From Allodiplogaster sudhausi (taxonomy: Eukaryota; Nematoda; Chromadorea; Rhabditida; Diplogasteridae), in the NCBI GenBank assembly GCA_945643635.1, contig CALZFC010000029.1:2715001-2779000 (forward strand): a stretch of DNA of 64,000 nt. The letters are read 5' to 3'. Shown in pieces: positions 46,619-57,262 of the stretch (positions within the stretch are counted from its first letter, which is position 1; each line of letters begins with the position of its first letter). The translations under genes and the position numbers were made by a program. Below the pieces are notes generated by a model. The model ran no database searches. It had not been told where the DNA came from and saw only the letters and a list, made by a program, of their open reading frames with translations.

Positions 46619-46893
46619 GGTTAACACACAAACAAGAAAAGAAAGCGAAAAAATCAACTATTTGAATCGTGCGTTTGAACCTTCAATATGACATATGCCG
46701 GGCAGACATATATGTCCTTTTACCTTACTTGACTTTTCAAGTAAGGTAAAAGGAATATGGTTAACACACAAACAAGAAAAGAAAGCGTGAAAATCAACTA
46801 TTTGAATCGTGCGTTTGAACCTTCAATATGACATATGCCGGGCAGACATATATATCCTTTTACCTTACTTGACTTTTCAAGTAAGGTAAAAGG
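46619..46893. repeat. Two 140-bp direct repeats, each ending in a perfect hairpin
   Basis: Units start GGTTAACACACAAACAAG at 46619 and 46759. Each ends in a 38-nt hairpin with a 17-bp perfect stem (CCTTTTACCTTACTTGA) and a 4-nt loop, at 46716-46753 and 46856-46893. It lies about 340-610 bp upstream of the 7TM start codon. Confidence 0.85.
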
Positions 46894-47105
46894 ACATATA
46901 GGTTCTCACGTGAATTTTTCAAAAAGGATTTATCCGGTTGGAATGAATGGTCAAGCGACCCAAGATGGGAGAGATTTCGACGATTCATTTCACGTAAGCG
47001 AGAAGCCAAGAAGGTGAGAAAAATGAGCGAGAGAGAGATGGAACATTAAAATGCAAATTTTGAAGCAAAAAAAATCCAAAGCGAATGTATGCGCATATAT
47101 ACATA

Positions 47106-48230
47106 TATGACGTGATTTGCGAGAGTTTCAAAATGGCCGGGGACCCGGTCAAAATCGACCGGCTTGGATTTGGTTCAAAAGTTCCTGATAGGTGTTTTCT
47201 GGTATGAGGAATCGATTGGAAGTGGTCTAGTCATCAGAAAATTTCTCATTCGTCCTCAATGAAGGCTTGAATCATTAAGCTCGCCGCCCTGGGATGCGAA
47301 TTGGATGCACGTCTGAGGTCACTGCGCCGCACGTTTTTGAGATATAGAAACGAAAATATACATTTTAATAGCCAAGTTATTGAACTAAGCAACAAAATAA
47401 GAATAACTTGAAAATGTCTAATTTTCAATTTTTTATAGAATTTGACGTTTGAGGGAGCTTAGAAAACGTGTTTCTCATTTTCTACTAACGCAACCTATAC
47501 AGCTGTATAGAGCTTGAAATGAGCTTTCGAATGGACTATTGGGTTTAGGAAGCTTAGGATGCGCTGAAGTTTCCTAGTCAATTATCCCTGAGAACTTCAT
47601 AATCATTTTCGCACATCCAAACATACACCATAAGAAAGAGCGTGAAATTCGCTACAAGCTGAACCCCTTTCAATTATCTTTCAAGTCCACAGTGTTTTGT
47701 TATTATCTATAAATTTTGGGCCGGTAGTGCCATTTTCACTGCGCTCAATAATCCATATTTTTAGTTTATTCAAATTGGAATATTCCAATTTTTTAAAGCG
47801 CCCTTCCTTGAAGTATTGTTATAAGTCTTTTGATTTATTACAAAATATCGTAGATTCGGAAAATTATAGTAAGGGTTTCAGCTTGAAGTAAATTTCACGG
47901 TCTTTCTTGCGGTGTATGTTTCGGCATACGAAAATGATTCTGAAGTAGGTCTTCTAAGCCGCGGACATGCTGATTTGCACTGCCGCTCAGGGGTAATCGA
48001 CTAGGAAACTTCAGCGCATCCTAAGTTTCCTAAACCCAATAGTCCATTCGAAAGCTCTTTTCAAGCTCTATTCAGCTGTATAGGTTTGGTTGGTAGAAAA
48101 TGAGAAACACGTTCTCTAAGCTCCCTCAAACGTTAAATTCTACAAAAAATTTAACATTAAACATTTTCAAGTTTTTCTTTTTTCATTGTTTAGATCAATA
48201 TCTTGGCTATTAAAGTGTCTATTGCCAATC
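47106..48230. mobile_element. Second-type fold-back element, copy 1 (right arm truncated)
   Basis: Starts ATGACGTGATTTGCGAGAG, then GGCCGGGGACCCGGTC. The inverted arms meet near 47800 (for example GGAAGCTTAGGATGCGCTGA against CAGCGCATCCTAAGTTTCC). The right arm stops matching at about 48215, leaving out the outer 250 bp. It is homologous to 58052-59330 and unrelated at its ends to the TTAA/GAGAGCC type. Confidence 0.75.
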
Positions 48231-49955
48231 TTCAATTCGGAGATGCTTTTTTTGCACATTCAAGATCCTTTTTTTTATTTTTATATATGCTAAATCCCGG
48301 GATAAAATAAGAGCTTAACAGAAAATTGATGAAATAAACTCCAATTATTTTATTGATACTGACTTACATATATACAGATAACCGAAATTACAACCTTTGC
48401 GAAACTATTAGAACCTACATTCAAAAGTGTATACGTTTCGTATAAAGATGGCATATACTAGCTGCTAGCCGATCTACATACATACATTCATATGTAATTG
48501 CAGTCTCCTTTCTTCGTACTCATTACCAGATTCGCAGACGATTGTTCTGAGAACAGGTGATAAATAACTCCTAACAAGTTGTCATATGATGTAGTGTTGA
48601 GAATAGAGACCAAAAGGAAGTACATTATTTATGGTTAGCACAATCGTATCTTGATTGGATTACAAGCCTTCTTATTCTAATCAAGACCGACTTAGCGTGT
48701 TTACTTCCGCGAAAGGAAAGGATAGGAGGTATAGGAAATAGGCTCTCGCGAACAAATCTAAACTTTGGCTTATCATTCCAAATTATTATTGCCTTGTAAG
48801 ACTGTAGAGAAATTTATATACGTAAGTTTATTGTAAAAAAATTTTAATATACATATATGTATCTATAAAGCGTATTACATGTGATTTCTCTTCTTTTTTC
48901 GACATCGGGCGGAAGCCAAATAAATGCAGGCATTTCTATTTCGAGTTGAAAGGATATCATCGGATTACCTGGTGAGCAGGTGAAACTTTGACGAAGACAA
49001 TTATGCAAATTTGTACTGTGCAATATTATGAAAATTACGTCACTTTGGATTAACCATAAGCTCACTTTGCCACGACTTCAAAGCGATGGAATACAAATTA
49101 TGATCCACGAAGCAAATCGTTGCGGTACTCTGGGGAATGACTAATAAAGTGAACTAGGAAGCTGAGTACAAATTGCTCATGCAGAAGCTCAAATAGTGTC
49201 AGTTGCTAGCACTGAAGTCAAATATTAATACTTTTCAATGCAAGGATGCAAGCAAGTTACGAACAAAAGCTCTGAAGAAGTTCAATAATGATTTTTTTTT
49301 TGCAATTTAATGTCTTTCATATCACATTCAGTAACAAAATAGTGGCCAGGAGGACAAAACAGCCATTCCATGATGTCTCAAATATCTCCTCAAGTGCATC
49401 TCTAAAATAGTCCTCCGACAATTGCGCTTGCACTATTTATCAGCATTTCCCAAGCCTTGCCTTTCCGTTGACAGAATTTCGTGTTCACGAATTACAAGCT
49501 CTCGTTTCCACGCGAAAACCTGCCTAGCTCACTTCGCTCTTCGTTGCTTATGTTTCTTTCGCTGTACTATCTTATTTAATATGGGTGAGGCAGTCAATGA
49601 ACAACATTAATAATATTTCACCGACCTAGAATATTTCCGATTCTGCAAATGAATCAATATGTTGGAAAATCATGCCAAATATAGTATGTAGAAGTTATCT
49701 TATAATCTTTTCCGAGACTATTTCCTTTATTCGTTCCTTCAACACTTTCACCTTCAACGTCCATACACGTTCGCTATGTCCAGACTCCATAATGATACGA
49801 ATGTCCCCCTTTAATTCAAGTGAAGCGTTTAATTATCTAGGCGTGAAGTGGATAAGGTGAACTGAAAAAAGAGAAAATGGACGAAATATGTAAAAAGATT
49901 ATTCATATACAGTAAATATTTATATATGTTTATATATTGTGTTTAATATAGCAGT

Positions 49956-52900
49956 TTATAACATCTTAGGGCGGTTGCGCTTGCTCAAGTAGCAGTGGAC
50001 AGCGTTTTCTGCGCACAAGAGCAAGAGGCCAATCGTGCAGAGAACACCGTATTTCTGAAAAAGTGAAACTTTCAAAAATGAAGCGATTTAAGCCATTGAT
50101 TCATTGATACGAATAAGACAGCATCTGTGTAAGAAGCATGTGTACCATCCATTAAGTCTTTATTATCAAAAAATATGCTTAAAAAAACTGTTTCAAATGG
50201 CACGACACAGCTGAGTATCGTGGTAAAAAAATAACGAGAAAATACTTCTAACTATGAGAGCAGGCAGAAATTTAGCGAGAACGAGAGGATCGGTCGGATG
50301 CGTTCTCGGTGCCCTATACGGGTTGTAAGTCTTCTTGGCACGCGCTTGCATAGACTCGAAGCCTTCAGAAAAGAAAAGACTGAAAAAACTCATTATCTAT
50401 TTACATACATACACATGTATAAAATTTCCGAAAACGATTCATGCACAATTTCATGTTCAATTTAGAAAAGAAAGAAAAGAAAGAAAATAATGACTATAAA
50501 ATAAAAGAATTAAGGAATTAACGCCATCAATACAATCGATTTGTTCGCATGCTAAACCGTACGTACATAGTACGCTCGGTCAACCTGGATGGGCTGGGTC
50601 AACCCGAATACATTGGGTCAACCTGGATGCGCTGGGTCAACCCGAATACATTGGTCAACCTGGATGCGCTGGGTCAACCCGAATACATTGGGTCAACCTG
50701 GATGCGCTGGGTCAACCCGAATACATTGGGTCAACCTGGATGCGCTGGGTCAACCTGGATACGCGAGGGCGATGGCGCGGTTGAGCCGCTCGATATATGG
50801 AAGCTGAGTGTCACTGGCGAAGAGAAGGCGAGTCTTCTCCCGGTAGAGGACGACTGGTCCTCTTAAAAATGTCCAAAAATTAGTTTTGAATTTCGCGTTC
50901 GTTTCCCTGAATATAGGGCAGGGGAGTGTGAATATGACGAAAGCAAAGAATGCATGTGTATAAGTGGAGGAGGCAGTGTAATCAGAGTCATGGCGTTAAT
51001 CTAACAATGCATCCATTATTAAAAGAGCCAAAGACTCAATCTTGAATTCGGCGCCATTTTAGACAAGTTAAAGAGAGCATGTGATTTTAGAGAGACGCTG
51101 ACTACAAAAGGCAAACATATTGCGCTTCAGTTTCGTGCGCCTTTCAAGCGTAGTGAAAGCTTCCAACTTGATCTCTCCGATTGGCGCGTGGAACGCAGAG
51201 AAACGATGAGGTTTGGCCGCTTCAACAGCCATTTCATGGAAACTGCTAACGTAGTAGAACCTTAAACGATATATTAAACCGTAATATGCAATGTATACAA
51301 AAAATAGAGTCATTTTTGGACGTTTTTTTCTTTCTCTTTGCAGCTGACCATGAGCTTCTCTAAATTCGCTCGCCCGCCAATGGTCAGCGCGACAGTAATG
51401 TTGAAAAGGTGCAGGAAAAAACTCACGCTTGAATTCGCGCATTTTTGCCTGGATCAAGGCCAAGAAAGTAAGAGCGCCTGACTTATGTTAGAGAGAACGA
51501 GAACATAATGATAGAAAATTTTTTAATTGACTTCGGTAAAGTTTCGTGCTCCTTTAAGTGTAAATCGCAGAAGGCATATACCTGTCTTGCAGCGCCCGCA
51601 ACTGCTCGCATTCATGCGGCATGCACTCGTAGGAAAGATTTTGCTGCATGAACTGTGAAAGAAGATTGATAGATAATATAATATGCATGAGTTTAATTGA
51701 TTATATTGTTATTTATTAATTAATTTTATTTATTTATTTATTTATTATTATTTATTTTAATTAATTAATTTTTAATTGCCTATACTGGAGTATACTATGG
51801 TCAACTAAAAATTATTGATGCAACAACATTGATCGAGAAAATTCAAGTTCAAACCGGTTGATCAACGATTGGCGATCTGTAATCACGTTCGGCCAACGCA
51901 CGAATTGCCTGTTAATAAAATAAAATTGAGCAAAATAATGTTTTTTTTTGTTTGCATTTAAGCAACTAAAATGGCACAATTATCATAAATTTGCATGAAG
52001 GCAAAAAAAAAGATGATCAGTCAGTCACACATACATAGTTAAAAGTAAAAAGACCTCTTGGATGGTCTCGACTGGATAGCCCCTTGAAGTGTTGAGAGTA
52101 AGATTGGCGAGGAATACGGAGGCGATGACTGTTGCCAAGATCGCCGTGGACAACATCCAAGGCGCGAGAAGAACGGTCATACTCAGCGGCATCTAATATT
52201 TGTGGTTTTAATAAATTTTGCCCCATCTTTGCCAAAACTGTACAATCCTTGCAGACGGTTTACTTTCACGTCTCTAGCACTGTGACGATGACTTTTGACT
52301 TTTGATGAGGAGAGCGAGAGACCGAGAGAGAGGGAGAGAGAGAGAGAGACAGAGCAGAGAGTGGCATCAAAATGGTCTATTTGAAGCCTTCAGCTTCATT
52401 TGCTCTAGTAATTCTGAAGTGGCCGGAGATAACATGAGAAGCAACATGTTCGCGCGGTAATTTGCAGGCAGCAGCCATTTCCTGTTTTACCAGCGGACTC
52501 TCCACGTTTATGTTCGATCAAAGACTTTTTCTTCAGAATGCATAATATTTCCTATTCCACTAAAGTTGCATCCGCTTCAGGGTTGCTCGAAGAAGATAGA
52601 TATATTAACATTCCTAACGTTTCCATGGCAGACGATGCTCTGCTTCAGAAGCATCCCGCCAATAAAGATCGAATGCACCGCGACGTCTTTTCCGTTCTTG
52701 TGCAGCACTCTGGAAGACCATAATTTCGATGTTCTCCTTTGTTAAAGGAAACGAAAAGCCATTTATGAAGACTTCAGTATTCGGAAAGAGAAGCATTTAT
52801 CGCCTAATAATTTGTGCATTATAATTTCATTTTAGGCCCATTTATTTCCAGGAAGAAAGAAAAGAATTCATCGCCAACCACCTCGAATGAACTTCGCGAA

Positions 52901-55900
52901 TGACAATGAGCACACAGCCCACGAGGACGCACGCGATCATGGCGACGTAGCAGGAGGAATGCGAGAAGAGCATCAGAATCTTCTTGAACAAAAAAGTAAC
53001 AATTTGTATCAATTGAAAAGCCGTCTTTCAAAGTGGACAATATTGTACCAATTTTGAGAAGTCATTCAAAGTAGTCAATTGTATCAATTGATAAATTATT
53101 CAAAGTGGTAAAAATTGTAGTGGACAAAATTGTACAGGGATTTTAGACAAAATGGGTGCTAACTGACAGAATAGTGGACGTGGAGATTTTCGCCGGCATA
53201 GTAGCCTGTGGCAAAGAACATGAAAGGCGTTGTGTATGCGACCTGAATTATTCCTTCCAAATTATTTAAGTATTATTTGCCACTTTTATTTCATTTTATT
53301 AAACAATCAATATATAAAATAAAACGTCTTTTTCCTCTCGTACATTTCGGCCAACACTGCTACGTCTTCTTATGTAGAACATCGGAAACGCAAGATTGGC
53401 CTTATCTAAAGCGATGCAATAATCGATCCCTTTTTCATCTGGTAATTTAACAATATGACCGCTCATAAATATAAATAGGTCTAGAAGAAGTAGAAAACAA
53501 ATTTTAAAAAAACGATGTTAAGAGAGCCTCTCTGTAAGACTCAAGGAGAGGTCCATACAGGCCTGCCCTAGATGCAAGATGACGGATCCATACATTGAGA
53601 ATGTGGTCAGGCATGACCAAGGACCTCTCTATTAACTTTTTGGGAAAATTTTATTTTTATATAAATTTTCTTTCCGGGAATACCATAAAGTGTGCACAAA
53701 ATTTTGAAAATTCATATCTTGCTTTAAAGTCAACATTTTTCACTATTCTTTTTTTTATTCGATTTCTCGTCGATTATTTAATTTATTAATTTTTGAGTTT
53801 CTTTCGAAAAGTTAAATTTTTGATGTTAAATTTTGTCATGAATTTTTTTTGCAATGAATTTTCGATCGTTGAGTACCAAAATTCATTTCCTCGTGGTATT
53901 TTAATTTCAGATTAAAGAGCATGAAAAACTGTACAAGATACGGTCCAAGTTCAGTTCAATCTCTTTCCCACCAGCCTCGAAAAAGTGACGCGAATAGGAG
54001 CAACTCTCACCAGAGCGAATATGGTAATATGGATACAACGTGCCAAATTTCAAAAACCCTCAGAAGCTAAACAGACAGTTTTATTCAGCATCGTATTCTC
54101 TACAAAATGGTATCTATAACCTTTTCACAAATCACGCGTTTTATTGATAAAAACTTGAAAATTCCGTTCTCACACATTTTTGAAAATGGCTGAAAACCTA
54201 TTTCATGAAGTATAGTGCGTACGAGGTAGCTGAAAACAATATCTCCGTAGTTGCATCTTGTAGAGCAGGAAATTCTACACAACATATATTCTCATCGCAT
54301 TATCTTTATTTCCCACTTGATCCGAAAAGTTTATTTCGAATTCGCTGTCCGAGCTAAAATTTGCTTCGGGTGTCGTTTATAAAGGAGTTAACTTTAGAAA
54401 TCGATGTTTTCGTACAAAATAACAATCTTTCCCGTGTTCCTGGTATCGAACAAAACCTCTAGGATAAATTTGGGGGGAACTTTTTTTTTTCGACTTTTGA
54501 CTTCCTATTTCGCCATCATGGGCTGTCAAAAGTCGAAAAAATAACTGCGAAATGGACAGAGAAAGGTCGAAAAAATTTTTCCCCCCAAATTTATCCTAGA
54601 GGTGTTGTTCGATACCAGGAACACGGGAAAGATTGTTATTTTTTACGGAAACATCGATTTCTAAAGTTAACTCATTTATAAACGACACCCGAAGCAAATT
54701 TTAGCTCGGACAGCGAATTCGAAATCAACTTTTCGGATCAAGTGGGAACTAAAACCAGCTATAACACTATGTAAATACACCAATTCACCAGATTCACCAG
54801 GGATGTAGAATTCGAATATTCCAATTACACATTCGAATATTCTAATTCACGCGGTGAAAATCTGGTGAATTGGTGTATTTACATAGTGTTATAACTGGTT
54901 TTAGTCGCTTTTCGATTTGTTGCGAGACAAACCTTCCTTTAACTTCTATTTCAAGAATGTTACTTTGTAGCAAATTTAACGCACTTTCACGACAACTCGG
55001 TCTCCTTTTGTGGAGATGAGTGAATTCGTTAATATTTGGTCGAAAAGTGCATTTTTTGCTCAAAAATGAGATTAATCGTTTCAAAAAAATTAAAAAGAAA
55101 GGTCAAAAACAAAAAATGATTAGATATATAGAAAATCGACATTTGAGGGTGATGCGAAACAGTCAAAACTGGCGCAAAATCGCATCGCGCCCCGATTCTG
55201 CGCCAGTTTTCACTGTTGCGCATGACCTAAATGCATACACAAGCCGCAGAGTTCGAGGAAATGAAACATACTATATATCATTCGAAAGCCACTTTTATGC
55301 TCTATACGATACATACAAAACTGTCGGTGTAAATTGTAATATAACATGTACATTCCTCCTTGAGTTTGAGACCACGTAAAAAATCGGTATTTGAAAATTT
55401 TCAAATTCTGTTTTGACAGTTTAAATAAGCAATATCTTTTATATCTACATTAAAATTTTCACTTAGATTGCTTTACTGTGCGCAGAGAAATGTTCATAAA
55501 TATGCGCCTTACTCGATCACCTCAAAAAGATGCGCAGTTTTTCAATTCTTCATAACTTTTTAAAATGAATTTTTTAGGCTCCAAGACCAATCCCATTCGA
55601 TTCTACGGGTCTAACTTTACCTAGAAACAACTTTTAAGCAAAATCGGAGATGATGATTTTTCTAGGGCCCCAGCCCTTTTGATTAATTTTGATTCTCTCG
55701 CAAATCGCGTCATATAAAAGCTCTTCATAACAGATATGTACATATATACCAGCCCAGATCGCTTCAAGGGAATCGTCGGGAGTCTGAGAGGAGTCTACGC
55801 TCAGTGTCAGGTTGTCCTCGCGTGCGAGACGCAGAACAGCCAGCAGGAACTCGACGACGTACCCGGGATGGCAGCACTCTTGCAGAGGCTGGAAGAGAAC

Positions 55901-56332
55901 AGAGTATGTCTCCAAGAAAAATTCGTAGGCTGTTCAAGGTGTTCAAGGAGAACGATCACCGAAAAATATAATGAACGCACTTTCTCAAATTGCAGCAACC
56001 AATGTGCTATTTCTCAGGCGAGCAGAAACCCACGGCGTGAAAATAGTAGCACACTAGAGAATGAGAATGCGAAGCATTATGCGACATTTCACGGCAATCT
56101 CACATAATTTTTAAGTGATCGCCTTTAAGGTGTCATGATGCAGCTCTAGCTGTTAAAGGCACAAACGTTTTCAGTATTTCCTCCTCTCTCTCTCTCTCCC
56201 TTTTTCTCTCCCTCTCTCTCTTCGTCAACCGGCCCGTGCACCTGTCCCAAGCAGTTCTTGAGCGTCGAATACGGCGGAAAGTTCTGAAGACCATGGAGAC
56301 GAAGCGGACTTGCCGCAGGCACATCGAGCATC
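49956..56332 (-). CDS. Ionotropic receptor (iGluR/IR-like), copy Y
   Basis: Paralogue of copy X with the same 13-exon plan and identical phases: 56242-56332, 55750-55888, 53356-53405, 53168-53242, 52882-52982, 52619-52709, 52055-52192, 51855-51908, 51582-51643, 51168-51260, 50755-50861, 50253-50362 and 49956-50054 (TAA), about 405 residues. Key segments: LRLHGLQNFPPYSTLKNC, HPGYVVEFLLAVLRLARED, YTTPFMFFATGYYAGENL, M1 SSCYVAMIACVLVGCVLIVI, pore FIGGMLLKQSIVCHG, M3 start MPLSMTVLLAPWMLSTAI, M4 KYGVLCTIGLLLLCAENAV. Exon 11 lacks 14 residues that X has between QLPYI and ERLNRAIALAYP, in frame, so S2 of the ligand domain is shortened. The exon 11 donor opens a minisatellite. The ATG follows an acceptor directly (TCTAG, G, ATG); no signal peptide was found. 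Intron 2 holds a compound fold-back. Confidence 0.8.
50578..50755 (-). repeat. Minisatellite copying the 5' splice site of receptor Y exon 11
   Basis: About five copies of a 38-bp unit (+ strand GGGTCAACCTGGATGCGCT, then GGGTCAACCCGAATACATT). On the transcript strand each unit contains ATCCAGGTTGACCC, matching the exon-intron junction of exon 50755-50861 (TATCCAG, then GTTGACC). Confidence 0.85.
52990..53135. repeat. Imperfect tandem repeat in receptor Y intron 4
   Basis: Degenerate units of about 33 bp around CAAAGTGGACAATATTGTAC and CAATTGTATCAATTG fill much of the intron between exons 53168-53242 and 52882-52982. Confidence 0.6.
53518..54906. mobile_element. Compound fold-back region in receptor Y intron 2
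   Basis: Begins at TTAA then GAGAGCCTCTC (53518), the same end as the elements at 34873 and 60231. Inside is a near-perfect palindrome with arms of about 210 bp (54311-54528 and 54540-54748), and next to it a second palindrome (54752-54800 and 54855-54903; AAAACCAGCTATAACACTAT and its complement). The second one shares the CACCAATTCACC and ATTCGAATATTC motifs with 61390-61460. No matching right TTAA end was found. Confidence 0.6.
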
Positions 56333-57262
56333 CTAGACTCGCTGCCTTTCCTAACAATGAAAAGGACGTCGCCACAGAGCGCCACATACACACACACACG
56401 TCGGCTAGACTAGCACTGTTTGGCCATTGCGGATAAACATTTCAAATAACGGAACCACTTCATGCGAGGCAAAAGGGCACAGAACATCCAGAGATGTTTC
56501 AAAGGCGCTCCCACCATATACTATGAAGGAAGACTTCTCAAATTTCGGGATCGTTGATGACATTTTCCAAAGAACACAACGTACTAAGAATTTTTCAACG
56601 ACATTTTGTTCGAGCCGATTATAAGCATATATCGTGACAGCCCACGCCTATTATTATTCCTTCGCTCTTCGTGTTCCCTCTCACCACTCGCGTTTGCCTG
56701 CTAACCTTCCTTGCGCCCGCGTTGAATAGAATTGAACACTGAATACAAGTAGGTTACAAGGTATTTCGCATTAAGCGACTAAACTAAAACTGATTTCTTT
56801 CAAGCTTTAGTTTCGTTTACGCCCTTTTTTGTGTGTGAAAAGATTGTAGGGCAAAAGGTTTATAAAACTTTATAAAACGAGCGCTTCAGGACATTAAGGC
56901 AACAAGACGGATGAGGTAAAAAGGAAAATCATACAAACGAAAATCGAGGCTGTCTTTCTTCTCTTTTGCTCCAGAGAATGGCCTCTTCTTTCCAATGCGC
57001 AATTATTGGAAAGAACTATTCAAAACAGATCCTTTGAGGAGCCCAAAACTCTCATTTGAATTCGCGCTCTTTTGCCTGATTAAATCGTGTGATTTGGAGA
57101 AACGCTACTGTGGTATTCTGTAAAATTCAGATGAATTAAGAGAGAAAGGGCGAGAACGACGCTTGCTATGCAAATACATCTGAAAAATGGCATACTTGAG
57201 CGTCAATTGTAGACGGTGATGAATCTCATTAAAAAACAATCAATAAAAGTTTTTTTCGGGGC
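56333..57262. other. Spacer between the Lys/Glu-rich gene and receptor Y
   Basis: Upstream region of receptor Y and 3' flank of the next gene. It contains one copy of the dispersed repeat (57045-57165). I see nothing else I can name. Confidence 0.5.

Larger units (their letters stand above)
46282..49955. other. Intergenic region between receptor Y and the 7TM gene
   Basis: Upstream region of the 7TM gene. It contains a small inverted-repeat element (46345-46540), two tandem 140-bp units with hairpins (46619-46893) and a fold-back element (47106-48230). The remainder, 48240-49950, is AT-rich unique sequence. I see no splice-bounded coding exon in it; a - strand frame at 48844-49065 was considered and not called. 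Confidence 0.55.
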
